The notes under the pieces were generated by a model that was not told the DNA's origin, did not search any database, and saw only the letters and a program-made list of their open reading frames with translations. Both the position numbers and the translations under genes were made by a program. Below, one piece after another: positions 43,550-51,673 of a DNA stretch of 64,000 bases (positions within the stretch are counted from its first letter, which is position 1; every line of letters begins with the position of its first letter). Origin of the DNA: Parerythrobacter lacustris (GTDB lineage: Bacteria > Pseudomonadota > Alphaproteobacteria > Sphingomonadales > Sphingomonadaceae); assembly GCF_024626475.1 (NCBI RefSeq), contig NZ_JANKHH010000005.1, positions 310,001-374,000 of the forward strand, in the 5' to 3' direction.

Positions 43550-44824
43550 CTATTTGCCGATACAAAATCGTCCAAATAATGCGTCGAGCATATCCTCGGT
43601 CGAGGTGCGCCCGATCATGTCATCCAACATCCGCCGGGCGTATCTCAAGTTCTCGCCGATGATCAGAAGATCCTGTGATTCTCCCATCGCCTCCAGCGCG
43701 GAATGGAGTTGGCTCATCAGAGCATGCTGCCGCGCGTTGAGCGCAACGCTGTCGGGCGACGGCATGGCCACGCGCGCATGGTCGATCAACGCGCCCCGCA
43801 GGGCCGCGATACCTTCGCCGCTCACAGCGGAGACATGAAACGCGGCGTTCGGATTGCCATGCCCACCATCGAGATCGTACTTTGTGGCAACTTCCCAAGA
43901 ACCCTGTGGGCCCTCTCCCTCCGCCCCCAGCCACAGCACGCAATCGGCTTGCGCCGCCTGCGCGCGCGCGCGCGCGATCCCGATAGTCTCGATCGCGTCG
44001 TCACTGTCCTCGCGCAAACCGGCTGTATCGACGAAGGTGAACGGCAACCCACCAAGCGATACCGAACGTTCGAGCACATCGCGGGTTGTGCCGGGGATCG
44101 GGGTAGCAATCGCCGCCTCTTCCTCAATCAAGGCATTGAACAGACTTGACTTTCCGGCGTTGGGTGGCCCAGCGAGCACGACCCTGAACCCCTCACGCAG
44201 CTTTTCGGCCCGCGGTTGTTCGAGCCATGAGCCGATTTCACCCGCCAACCGTTCGACCGCATAAACAAATCCGGAATCCAGGCCACCGACATCGCCTTCA
44301 TCGGAGAAGTCGAGCGCGCTCTCGACCTGCGCGGAAAGGCCAAGCACCTCTTCGCGCCATAACTCGACCTGTTGCGAGAGCGCTCCCCCCGCCAGCGCGA
44401 CGGCATGGCGCCGCTGCAGTTCGGTCTCCGCCTCCAGCAGATCGGCCAGACCCTCCGCCTCGGCAAGATCGATCCGACCGTTGGCAAACGCACGACGGGT
44501 AAACTCACCCGGCTCGGCCTTGCGCAATCCCGGCAAGGCACCCAGTGCACGTTCGACTGCCACAACCACCGCAGCTCCGCCGTGGAGGTAGAATTCGGCG
44601 GTGTCTTCTCCAGTCGCACTGTCGGGGCCGGGAAACCAGATAACCATCGCACGATCCAGGACATCGCCGCTCGCATCGCGCAGCACCCTAAGCCTCGCCT
44701 CCCTCAGTCGAGGACGCGAACCGGCGAGTGCTTCGAGCGCGTGACACGCGGCTGGCCCGCATACCCGCACTACGGCAATGGCTGCGGGGGGCCGCCCGCT
44801 CGATAGCGCGAAGATCGTATCCAT
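43550..44824 (-). CDS. mnmE: tRNA uridine-5-carboxymethylaminomethyl modification GTPase MnmE
   Basis: Partner of MnmG. The 424 residues hold the N-terminal folate-binding domain (DTIFALSSGRPPAAIAVVRV, then FYLHGGAAVVVAV), a helical domain and the inserted G domain with GPPNAGKSSLFNALI, PIPGTTRDVLE, DTAGLRE and a G4 motif that reads TKYD in place of NKxD. The C terminus ends DALFGRFCIGK, with the catalytic CxGK motif. It is about 30 residues shorter than the E. coli protein, which is usual for alphaproteobacteria. It lies 22 bp after the DUF6489 gene start side and upstream of mnmG. Confidence 0.96.
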   Translation of the reverse strand: MDTIFALSSGRPPAAIAVVRVCGPAACHALEALAGSRPRLREARLRVLRDASGDVLDRAMVIWFPGPDSATGEDTAEFYLHGGAAVVVAVERALGALPGLRKAEPGEFTRRAFANGRIDLAEAEGLADLLEAETELQRRHAVALAGGALSQQVELWREEVLGLSAQVESALDFSDEGDVGGLDSGFVYAVERLAGEIGSWLEQPRAEKLREGFRVVLAGPPNAGKSSLFNALIEEEAAIATPIPGTTRDVLERSVSLGGLPFTFVDTAGLREDSDDAIETIGIARARAQAAQADCVLWLGAEGEGPQGSWEVATKYDLDGGHGNPNAAFHVSAVSGEGIAALRGALIDHARVAMPSPDSVALNARQHALMSQLHSALEAMGESQDLLIIGENLRYARRMLDDMIGRTSTEDMLDALFGRFCIGK

Positions 44825-44846
44825 AGCCGTCAGCGGGCGGCGCTCA

Positions 44847-45113
44847 TTAGTCCGACTTGCCCTTGCCGCTGCGTGCCGAACCCATGCCGGCCGAAGCCGC
44901 GCCCTCGACGAAATTCTGGAACAGCTTCATTCCGATCTGCCCCATCGGCGCGAGATGCTTGGCATATTCCTGCAACTGGTCGGGGCTCGATACGCCCTTC
45001 ATCGCCTTGGTGATGGTATCGACATAGACCGCATTGGCCCTATCGACATCGGGCAGACCCATGAAGGTCCGGGCCTCTTCAGGCGTACAATCGATCTCGA
45101 TCTGGACCTTCAT
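44847..45113 (-). CDS. DUF6489 family protein
   Basis: An 88-residue cytoplasmic protein that begins MKVQIEIDCTPEEARTFMGLPD, with PEEAR a family mark, continues through ITKAMKGVSSPDQLQEYAKHLAPM and ends in a Gly/Ser/Lys-rich tail. It resembles a polyhydroxyalkanoate-granule/phasin-like small helical protein only loosely, and I do not assign a function. The ATG at 45113 is chosen over that at 45119 because GGGAGG sits at the right distance (about 7 bp) only for the former. It is followed after 22 bp by mnmE. Confidence 0.75.
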   Translation of the reverse strand: MKVQIEIDCTPEEARTFMGLPDVDRANAVYVDTITKAMKGVSSPDQLQEYAKHLAPMGQIGMKLFQNFVEGAASAGMGSARSGKGKSD

Positions 45114-45195
45114 CGTCATTCCTCCCTCGTTCGGCCTACAAGTCGCTATGTGGGTCGCCTGGAGCTGTTCGGCAAGCAACAAGCTCACATTCGCG

Positions 45196-45639
45196 TCAGG
45201 CTGGCTTCGGCGAGAGAAAATAGTCTGGGCGTCCCTGCGGATTGACCGGAACCCCAAGCACAGCGAAAGGCACCTGCAACAGGACCCAAAACGGCAACGC
45301 ACCGGCCGCGATGCCCGCGCCGATCGTCAACCCGGCAATACTCAGCGGCAGGGCAAGAAATCGCAAGACAGCCCGCCGGGCACCATAGCTGAAAGACCAG
45401 CTCGCTTCGACACCGGCCTCGCGCAGCAGTTCGCTGGCCGCAGCATGCTCGCCCGCCGCGACATACAATCGATGGCCCCCGAGTGCGAGCGAATTGACTT
45501 CAACCGAAGCGTGCCAGAAGCCGCCGATATGCACGTGGATGCCATTGGCCTCGATCATTGAAACCAGGACTGCAGCCTCGACTCGCGAAACGACGATTGC
45601 CACCAGCGCCAGGCAATCGTCCGCTGCGCTTCCCGTCAT
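45196..45639 (-). CDS. DUF2007-like membrane protein
   Basis: A 147-residue protein. The N-terminal half has a ferredoxin-like DUF2007 signal-transducing fold (SRVEAAVLVSMIEANGIHVHI, then LYVAAGEHAAASELLREAG). The C-terminal half has one long hydrophobic segment (RFLALPLSIAGLTIGAGIAA followed by LPFWVLLQVPFAVLG), probably a membrane hairpin. Its ATG at 45639 shares one base with the BLUF gene stop (TGATG), so both are translated together. Function unknown. A light-linked role is possible from the context. Confidence 0.75.
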   Translation of the reverse strand: MTGSAADDCLALVAIVVSRVEAAVLVSMIEANGIHVHIGGFWHASVEVNSLALGGHRLYVAAGEHAAASELLREAGVEASWSFSYGARRAVLRFLALPLSIAGLTIGAGIAAGALPFWVLLQVPFAVLGVPVNPQGRPDYFLSPKPA

Positions 45640-46031
45640 CAATTCAGCGCCGCAAAATTCAGCATGATCTCGCGCAAGGCCGGGTCGAGTGCGTCCGGCA
45701 GCTCGCTGTCGAGCGCCGCCCGGCGCTGGTCGAGATCGTCAACCAAGCGGATATGCCGCATCAGCCAGCTTGGGCAGGCCCGCTCGTCGACCGCGCGATC
45801 CGCTAGCCAGCTTACCCCGCTGTGGCGTGGATCGCTGCCGATCTTGCGCATGACCCAGAACAGATCGCTCGCCTCGCCTTCGAGCAATTGCAGAAAGTTG
45901 CGTCCGTTGTAGAGCAGCAGCCCGGTCACATTGCGCACACGGTTGTTGCGCTGGCAGGCCTCGAGGATGTGCTCGATGGCCGCGTTGTCGAGCCCCCCGG
46001 CTGTGCTGATATAGAGATACTGGCGCAGCAT
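45639..46031 (-). CDS. BLUF-domain blue-light photoreceptor
   Basis: A 130-residue protein consisting almost only of a flavin-binding BLUF domain. The photoactive set is complete with the spacing of AppA: Tyr7 in YLYIS, Asn30 in QRNNRV, Gln48 in NFLQLLEG, Trp89 and Met91 in PSWLM. VTGLLLYNGRNF and IGSDPRHSGV are further family marks. There is no effector domain, so it should act through a partner, as short BLUF proteins do. The ATG at 46031 is used; a TTG at 46049 is also in frame. It is coupled to the DUF2007-like membrane protein gene. Confidence 0.93.
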   Translation of the reverse strand: MLRQYLYISTAGGLDNAAIEHILEACQRNNRVRNVTGLLLYNGRNFLQLLEGEASDLFWVMRKIGSDPRHSGVSWLADRAVDERACPSWLMRHIRLVDDLDQRRAALDSELPDALDPALREIMLNFAALN

Positions 46032-46212
46032 GGAGTTCGAATAGCGCAAGTCCGCCGAAACGCAATAAGAGCCATGTTGGCAGCTATTTCAATGCATTGG
46101 CCGGGCAAACCCCGTAGCGAGACGCGGCGAGCCTTCCCGCAGGGGATTCATCCTCTGGACTTGCGCCGACACGTGGTGCCAAGCATGCAGCAACCTTGAG
46201 AGGAGTGATGGA

Positions 46213-46614
46213 ATGAGTGCAAAGATCGGTCTCGCCCGCTGGCACGAAGCGATCAGGTCTGGCAGCGATCCCGCGGCGCTGGCCGCGATAATCCGCGAGG
46301 ATGCCGTGTTCCATTCGCCGGTGGTGCATACCCCGCAGGTCGGTCGCCCGATCGTGGTCGCCTATCTCTCCGCTGCTGGGCAAACGCTCGGTAACGAGAG
46401 CTTCGCCTATGTCCGCGAGCTGGTCGACGGGAATGACGCGATGCTCGAATTCACCACCGAAATGGAGGGCATTCACGTCAACGGCATCGACCTGATCCGG
46501 TTCGACGACGACGGGATGATCGCCGAGTTCAAGGTGATGGTTCGCCCGCTGAAGGCGGTAAACAAGGTATGGGAGATGATGGCCGCGCAACTCGAACAGG
46601 CGAAATCGGCCTAG
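46213..46614 (+). CDS. Nuclear transport factor 2-like (SnoaL-type) protein
   Basis: A 133-residue protein of the NTF2 fold: a helical start (LARWHEAIRSGSDPAALAAI), then IREDAVFHSPVVHTPQVGRPI, LVDGNDAMLEFTTEMEGIHVNG and DLIRFDDDGMIAEFKVMVRP. The family includes isomerases, hydratases and ligand-binding proteins; no catalytic set is convincing here. GAGGAG precedes the ATG. It is the only plus-strand gene between parB and hemE. Its stop shares CTAG (46611-46614) with the convergent 2OG oxygenase gene. Confidence 0.85.
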   Translation: MSAKIGLARWHEAIRSGSDPAALAAIIREDAVFHSPVVHTPQVGRPIVVAYLSAAGQTLGNESFAYVRELVDGNDAMLEFTTEMEGIHVNGIDLIRFDDDGMIAEFKVMVRPLKAVNKVWEMMAAQLEQAKSA

Positions 46615-47567
46615 CGCGCCGTCTCCGGCTCCCACGGGTGGTAACGCCGCTGGCGAATCCACCGAGTCGCGATCCACTTCTCTCCGGCGGTAACCGGCAG
46701 GCCGGCATGCTCACTGGCAGGGTCGGATCGTCCGTCAGGCAGGGTGTTGGCAAACAGCAGCATATCGCCCTCGTTGCCCCGCACTTCGAGCCCAATCTGC
46801 GGAAACGCCGTTTCGCCGCCTTCAAAGCCCTGATTGCAGAACAGGATCGCGGTCAGCTTCCGCTGGTTCGAGACCCCCGGTAAGGCATCGACATGCGCGC
46901 GGTATTGCTGACCCGGCGTGTAGCGCAACACGTGCAGCGGTTCGGCCCATGCATATTCGGTGCCGGTCAGTCTCGCTATGCGCCGGTTGATGCGATTGAT
47001 CACCAGGTTCTCGCCCAGCGGGCCGAAGCTCATCCCGGTCGAGGTGCGCACCGGGTGCGGAATGCGCCGCCCGCTTGCAGGATCGATCACGAATGAAGGT
47101 TCCAGCAAAGGCTCGGCCAGTTCGCGGATCGAACGACTTTCGACCGGAGCCAGCACCCCGCGATAGATCCGAACGAGCGGTGTCTCGGACAAGGTTTCGA
47201 AGCGGATATCCTGCGGTTCGACGACCTGCTCGAGCACCCGCATCTGCGCCTCCGCGAAACCGACGTTGGACCGCAAGCTTTGAAGCAACTCGCGTGCACG
47301 CTCGGGATTCTCCGAACAGCCCGTGCCGGTGGCATAGAACGTGGTCAGCGCCATCGACGCCTGCGCCATTCCTGCCGCCGAAGCGCGCTCGAGCCAGGCA
47401 ACCGCCCCTGCGACATCGAGTGGAACGCCTTGCCCCTGCAGCTTCCATTGCGCGAGGCAGAATTGCGACCACGTATCGCCCCCCGCCGCCTCACGCTCGA
47501 CCAGCGCAACAGCATCGGCCTGCCGGCCGGCCCCGATAAGCGCGCGAACCTGCTGTTCGATCGCCAC
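46611..47567 (-). CDS. 2OG-Fe(II) oxygenase (prolyl 4-hydroxylase-like) with Sel1-like N-terminal repeats
   Basis: A 318-residue protein. Residues about 1-110 have Sel1-like helical repeats (FCLAQWKLQGQGVPLDVAGAV, quoted in part, and FYATGTGCSENPERA). The C-terminal P4Hc domain has the metal ligands HVD (in QYRAHVDALPG) and H of SEHAGLPV, and the 2-oxoglutarate-binding Lys in GEKWIATRW. A protein substrate for hydroxylation is likely, since Sel1 repeats bind proteins. The start codon is GTG at 47567. The rho gene lies 7 bp upstream, so it may read through from rho. Its stop is shared with the NTF2-like gene. Confidence 0.87.
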   Translation of the reverse strand: MAIEQQVRALIGAGRQADAVALVEREAAGGDTWSQFCLAQWKLQGQGVPLDVAGAVAWLERASAAGMAQASMALTTFYATGTGCSENPERARELLQSLRSNVGFAEAQMRVLEQVVEPQDIRFETLSETPLVRIYRGVLAPVESRSIRELAEPLLEPSFVIDPASGRRIPHPVRTSTGMSFGPLGENLVINRINRRIARLTGTEYAWAEPLHVLRYTPGQQYRAHVDALPGVSNQRKLTAILFCNQGFEGGETAFPQIGLEVRGNEGDMLLFANTLPDGRSDPASEHAGLPVTAGEKWIATRWIRQRRYHPWEPETAR

Positions 47568-47574
47568 GCGAGGA

Positions 47575-48840
47575 TTACTGGTTCATGGTAGCGAAGAAGT
47601 CTTCGTTGGTCTTCGAATCCTTCATCTTGTCGAGCAGGAATTCCATCGCATCGATCGTGCCCATCTGCATGAGAATCCGGCGCAGGACCCACATCTTGGA
47701 CAGCTTGTCCTTCTCGACCAGCAGTTCCTCCTTGCGGGTGCCGCTCTTGCCCACATCGAGCGCGGGGAAGATGCGCTTGTCGGCGACCTTGCGGTCGAGC
47801 ACGATTTCCGAGTTACCCGTGCCCTTGAACTCTTCGAAGATGACTTCGTCCATCCGGCTGCCGGTATCGATCAGTGCAGTGGCGATGATCGAAAGCGACC
47901 CGCCTTCTTCGATGTTGCGCGCGGCGCCGAAGAAGCGCTTGGGGCGCTGGAGGGCGTTGGCGTCGACACCGCCGGTCAGCACCTTTCCGCTGCTCGGCAC
48001 CACGGTGTTGTAGGCACGGCCGAGGCGGGTGATCGAATCGAGCAGGATCACGACGTCGCGCTTGTGCTCGACCAGCCGCTTGGCCTTCTCGATCACCATT
48101 TCGGCGACCTGCACGTGGCGCGTGGCAGGCTCGTCGAAGGTCGAGGAGATCACCTCGCCCTTCACGCTGCGCTGCATGTCGGTGACTTCCTCGGGCCGCT
48201 CGTCGACCAACAGCACGAGAAGGAACACTTCGGGATGGTTGTCGGTGATCGCCTTGGCGATGTTCTGCAGCAGGACGGTCTTGCCGGTGCGTGGTGGGGC
48301 GACGATCAGCGCCCGCTGGCCCTTGCCCTGCGGCGAGATGATGTCGATCACCCGCGCGCTCTTGTCTTTCACCGTCGGGTCGAGCGTATCGAGCGAAAGC
48401 TTTTCGTCGGGATAGAGCGGGGTGAGGTTGTCGAAATTGGTCCGCAAGCGCACCTGGTCGGGATCCTCGAAATTGACGCTCGCAAGGCTGGTCAGCGCGA
48501 AATAGCGCTCACCTTCCCGCGGTGCGCGAATCTCGCCTTCGACCGTATCGCCGGTCCGCAGGCCCCATTTGCGGACCTGGTTCGGTGAGACATAGATATC
48601 GTCCGGGCCGGCAAGATAGTTCGCCTCGGGGCTGCGCAGGAAGCCGAAGCCGTCCTGCAGCACCTCGATCGTGCCGATGCCCATGATCTTTTCGTCATAT
48701 TCCTCGTCTTCGGCCAGCTCGCGCAGGATGCTGAACAGCAGATCCTGCCGCCGCATGGTCGAAGCGCCCTCGACGCCGAGTTCTTCGGCCATGCTGACGA
48801 GCTCGGCCGGGGTTTTTGCTTTGAGTTCTTTGAGATGCAT
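47575..48840 (-). CDS. rho: Transcription termination factor Rho
   Basis: Hexameric RNA-dependent ATPase that ends transcription. The 421 residues include the N-terminal Rho domain ([20 protein letters not shown]), a cold-shock RNA-binding domain (about 55-125, with [22 protein letters not shown] quoted in part), Walker [16 protein letters not shown] and Q/R-loop regions with RGVDANALQ-type sequence [16 protein letters not shown]. It is preceded by a 163-bp gap to hemJ, a likely site for autoregulation, though I see no clear element. Its place between hemJ and mnmE is usual around alphaproteobacterial origins. Confidence 0.97.
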   Translation of the reverse strand: MHLKELKAKTPAELVSMAEELGVEGASTMRRQDLLFSILRELAEDEEYDEKIMGIGTIEVLQDGFGFLRSPEANYLAGPDDIYVSPNQVRKWGLRTGDTVEGEIRAPREGERYFALTSLASVNFEDPDQVRLRTNFDNLTPLYPDEKLSLDTLDPTVKDKSARVIDIISPQGKGQRALIVAPPRTGKTVLLQNIAKAITDNHPEVFLLVLLVDERPEEVTDMQRSVKGEVISSTFDEPATRHVQVAEMVIEKAKRLVEHKRDVVILLDSITRLGRAYNTVVPSSGKVLTGGVDANALQRPKRFFGAARNIEEGGSLSIIATALIDTGSRMDEVIFEEFKGTGNSEIVLDRKVADKRIFPALDVGKSGTRKEELLVEKDKLSKMWVLRRILMQMGTIDAMEFLLDKMKDSKTNEDFFATMNQ

Positions 48841-49003
48841 AATTCGAGTCCAGAATGGAGAATGGCCGGCAGGTCATGGGGCTTGGAGAAAGCAGACCCG
48901 GTTCCGCAGATCGGGAACCTCAGCCGGAGATGGAGCGCAGATACGCCTGCGCCGGTGCCGCGTCAATCAGGCAAAAATCGCTACCGGCTATGCTGTCGTG
49001 CGA

Positions 49004-49447
49004 TCAGAACGGTTTGACGATCACCAGAACGACAACCAGGGCAAGGATAATCGCGGGGAACTCACCCCACAGCCGCAGCTGCCTCTCGCTCAATGGCCGG
49101 TCACCGGCAACCATCTTCTTCGCCTGCACCACCATCCAGCCGTGGTAGCCTGACAGCGCGATCACCAGCAGCAGCTTGGCGTGGAACCACCCCTGGCTGA
49201 AGGCACCAATATGCGATGCGAGCAGCAGGCCAAGCACCCACACCACGACGATGCTGGGGGTGAGGATGATCTTGCGCAACAGACCCATCCGCTTGTCCCA
49301 CATGGCGGCTTCCGCCGATCCTGCCGCGGCCGGGTGCAGATAGAGCATCTGGCGCGGCAGCATGAACAGGCCGGCCATCCAGAACACCATGAAGATGATG
49401 TGGCCCGCCTTGAGCCAGTAGTAGGTCAATGTGAGGAATTCCTGCAT
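49004..49447 (-). CDS. hemJ: Protoporphyrinogen oxidase HemJ
   Basis: Membrane enzyme that oxidises protoporphyrinogen IX to protoporphyrin IX. The 147-residue protein has four predicted membrane segments and the family start LTYYWLKAGHIIFMVFWMAGLFMLPR, quoted in part, with the conserved His of KAGHII. WFHAKLLLVIALSGYHGW and RLWGEFPAIILALVVVLVI follow. The ATG at 49447 is the domain start; the frame is open further upstream. It lies 31 bp after hemE, matching their joint role in haem synthesis. Confidence 0.93.
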   Translation of the reverse strand: MQEFLTLTYYWLKAGHIIFMVFWMAGLFMLPRQMLYLHPAAAGSAEAAMWDKRMGLLRKIILTPSIVVVWVLGLLLASHIGAFSQGWFHAKLLLVIALSGYHGWMVVQAKKMVAGDRPLSERQLRLWGEFPAIILALVVVLVIVKPF

Positions 49448-49478
49448 TGGCGCGGTATAGTCCCGGCTTGGGCCCGCG

Positions 49479-50504
49479 TCACCCCTGCCAACTGCGGACT
49501 TGTGCCACGAGGGCCTCGACATGCTCGATCGGGGTGAACTGGCCGATTCCGTGGCCGAGATTGAATACGTGCGGCCGGTCCGCAAAGGCGCGAAGCACCT
49601 CTTCGACCCGTGCATGAAGTGCGTCGCCACCAGCCAAGAGCAGAAGGGGATCGAGATTGCCCTGCACCGGCATACCTGCGGGCAATTCACGCGCCGCCCA
49701 GTGCGGATCGATCGTTTCGTCGACCCCGACGGCATCCACCCCTGTCTCGCGCGCATAGGCGCTCAACTTCTCCCCCGAACCCTTGGGAAAACCGATCACC
49801 GGGGTTTCGGAGCGCTTCGCTTTGAGCTGTGCGGTGATCCGCGCATTGGGCGCGATCACCCAGCGTTCGTACTGGTCGGGTGCGAGGCTGCCCGCCCAGC
49901 TGTCGAACAGCTGCACCGCTTCCACCCCGGCATCGATCTGCGCGACGAGATAGTCCACCGTCGCAATCTCAATCGCCTCGATCAGCGAAGCGAAAGCAGC
50001 AGGATCGCGATAGGCCAGCGCACGCGTTTCTTCCTGGTTCTTCGAGCCCTGCCCAGCCACCATATAGGTCGCGACGGTCCACGGGCTGCCGGCAAAACCG
50101 AGCATAGTGGTTTCGGGACCGAGCGCCGCGCGCGTCAGGCGCACAGTTTCATAGATCGGATCGAGCCGGTCCATTGCGGTCTCGAGCGCCTGCCATACCG
50201 CGTCCACCAGTGGGGGTGCCAGCCGGGGCCCCTCGCCCGCTTCGAACCACAGATCCTGCCCCATGGCATGCGGAATCACGAGGATGTCCGAAAACAGAAT
50301 CGCCCCATCAAAACCGAACCGGCGGATTGGCTGAAGCGAAATTTCGGCCGCCGCTTCGCTATCGTAGGCAAGCGCCAGGAAACCACCCTTCTCGGCACGC
50401 AGATCGCGGTATTCCGGCAGGTAGCGACCTGCCTGACGCATAAGCCACATCGGAACCTGATCGCCCCGCGAACCGCGCAATGTGTCGAGAAGAATACCGG
50501 GCAT
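49479..50504 (-). CDS. hemE: Uroporphyrinogen decarboxylase
   Basis: Decarboxylates the four acetate side chains of uroporphyrinogen III to coproporphyrinogen III. The 341-residue protein has PMWLMRQAGRYLPEYR near the N terminus, with the catalytic Arg pair, GFDGAILFSDILVIPHAMG with the catalytic Asp, and GFAGSPWTVATYMVAG. It ends FNLGHGIGQFTPIEHV. It points away from the proposed oriC in the gap 50505-50827. In Caulobacter and Rickettsia hemE also flanks the origin. Confidence 0.96.
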   Translation of the reverse strand: MPGILLDTLRGSRGDQVPMWLMRQAGRYLPEYRDLRAEKGGFLALAYDSEAAAEISLQPIRRFGFDGAILFSDILVIPHAMGQDLWFEAGEGPRLAPPLVDAVWQALETAMDRLDPIYETVRLTRAALGPETTMLGFAGSPWTVATYMVAGQGSKNQEETRALAYRDPAAFASLIEAIEIATVDYLVAQIDAGVEAVQLFDSWAGSLAPDQYERWVIAPNARITAQLKAKRSETPVIGFPKGSGEKLSAYARETGVDAVGVDETIDPHWAARELPAGMPVQGNLDPLLLLAGGDALHARVEEVLRAFADRPHVFNLGHGIGQFTPIEHVEALVAQVRSWQG

Positions 50505-50827
50505 CGAGCCTTCCTAACAATAAAATGAAATTTTATAAAAGGGTTGAAGGAGTCTGTTGGCCCTGTGGATTGCGGGGACAAGCGTGCCGTGCCCGAATTC
50601 TCCCGTTTTGAACAGCCGGTCGGCGCTATGCGACTCTGCGGAACGCTTGAGTCAAACACAATGTCTCCCCGCTATCCCCAGCCTGTCGACAACCGGGCGA
50701 GCCTGTCCACAAATTGCCGTGGGCAGGACTCGCAGTGGGCATGGAATCGCGCTCCGAACTTGTCGCCAGGGCTGTGCCATGGTTTATGCCGGGCATTGTC
50801 CACAGCCCGAATGCGATCTCTCGCTGC
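50505..50827. other. oriC: Proposed chromosomal replication origin (oriC)
   Basis: A 323-bp non-coding gap between divergent hemE and PPSR genes. The hemE side has an AT-rich stretch (50511-50546, containing TAAAATGAAATTTTATAAAA) in a very GC-rich genome, suited to DNA unwinding. DnaA-box-like 9-mers compared with TTATCCACA: TTGTCCACA at 50796-50804 (8/9), CTGTCCACA at 50703-50711 (7/9), CTATCCCCA at 50672-50680 (7/9) and TGTGGATTG at 50564-50572 on the opposite strand (7/9). Four GANTC sites lie at 50550, 50632, 50649 and 50727. Genes diverge from here on both sides. A start of the PPSR gene upstream of 50828 would shorten the gap but adds no family-like sequence. Confidence 0.75.
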
Positions 50828-51673
50828 ATGAGCCGCCTGCACCTCCACCTCGTATCCGATTCGACCGGCGAAACGCTGGAGATGGTCGCCAAGGCCGCGC
50901 TCGCCCAGTTCGAGGACGCGGATATCGTGCGCCATTTCTGGCCCATGGTCCGCTCGCGCCAGCACCTCGACCGGATCGTTCCGGAGCTGGCGAGCAATCC
51001 TGGGTTGGTGCTGTTCACTCTGGTCAACCCCGAAACCCGCGCGCGGCTGGAGGAGCATTGCCGCCAGCTCGGCCTGCCCGCAGTTCCGGCGCTCGATGCG
51101 GTGACCGAAGCGCTCGAGGCGCAGCTGGGGCAGGAAGCGCATGGCCGCCCGGGTCGCCAGCATCTGATGGACGATGCCTATTTCAGCCGGGTCGATGCGA
51201 TTCACTATACCATCGCGCATGACGACGGGGTCGGGTGGGAAGACTGGGAGGAAGCCGATATCGTGCTGGCAGGCGTGTCGCGCTGCTCGAAGACGCCGAC
51301 CAGTATCTATCTCGCTAACCGCGGCTACAAGACCGCCAATATCCCGCTGGTGATCGAAAGCCCGCCACCATCGAGCTTGTTCCAGCTCAAAAGGCCGCTG
51401 GTTGTCGGGCTGACCACCGCACCCGAGCGGCTGGTGCAGATCCGCCGCAATCGCCTGCTCAGCCTCAACGAGGGAACCGAGACCTCTTATGTCGACGGCG
51501 AAAAGGTGCGCGACGAGATCCAGTTCGCGCGGCGGATGTTCGCCGACAACGGCTGGCCGGTGATCGACGTCACGCGGCGATCGATCGAGGAAACCGCAGC
51601 CGCCGTCATCCGCCTGCTCGGCGAGCGCGATCGAAGGGCCGACGATCAGTTCGAAGGCAGCAAACCGATATGA
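50828..51673 (+). CDS. Pyruvate, phosphate/water dikinase regulatory protein (PPSR, DUF299)
   Basis: Bifunctional ADP-dependent kinase and Pi-dependent phosphorylase that switches PEP synthase or pyruvate phosphate dikinase. The 281-residue protein starts LHLHLVSDSTGETLEMVAKA and has the nucleotide loop GVSRCSKTPTSIYLANRGYKTAN, quoted in part, and ending VTRRSIEETAAAVIRLL. The ATG at 50828 is set by family N termini. It is the first gene to the right of the proposed origin, as in Rickettsia and Caulobacter. Its stop overlaps maf by ATGA. Confidence 0.93.
   Translation: MSRLHLHLVSDSTGETLEMVAKAALAQFEDADIVRHFWPMVRSRQHLDRIVPELASNPGLVLFTLVNPETRARLEEHCRQLGLPAVPALDAVTEALEAQLGQEAHGRPGRQHLMDDAYFSRVDAIHYTIAHDDGVGWEDWEEADIVLAGVSRCSKTPTSIYLANRGYKTANIPLVIESPPPSSLFQLKRPLVVGLTTAPERLVQIRRNRLLSLNEGTETSYVDGEKVRDEIQFARRMFADNGWPVIDVTRRSIEETAAAVIRLLGERDRRADDQFEGSKPI

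Noticed and set aside
43971-43984. GC dinucleotide run (CGCGCGCGCGCGCGC) inside mnmE
   Set aside because: Encodes an Ala/Arg stretch in the G domain; a simple consequence of GC-rich codon use.
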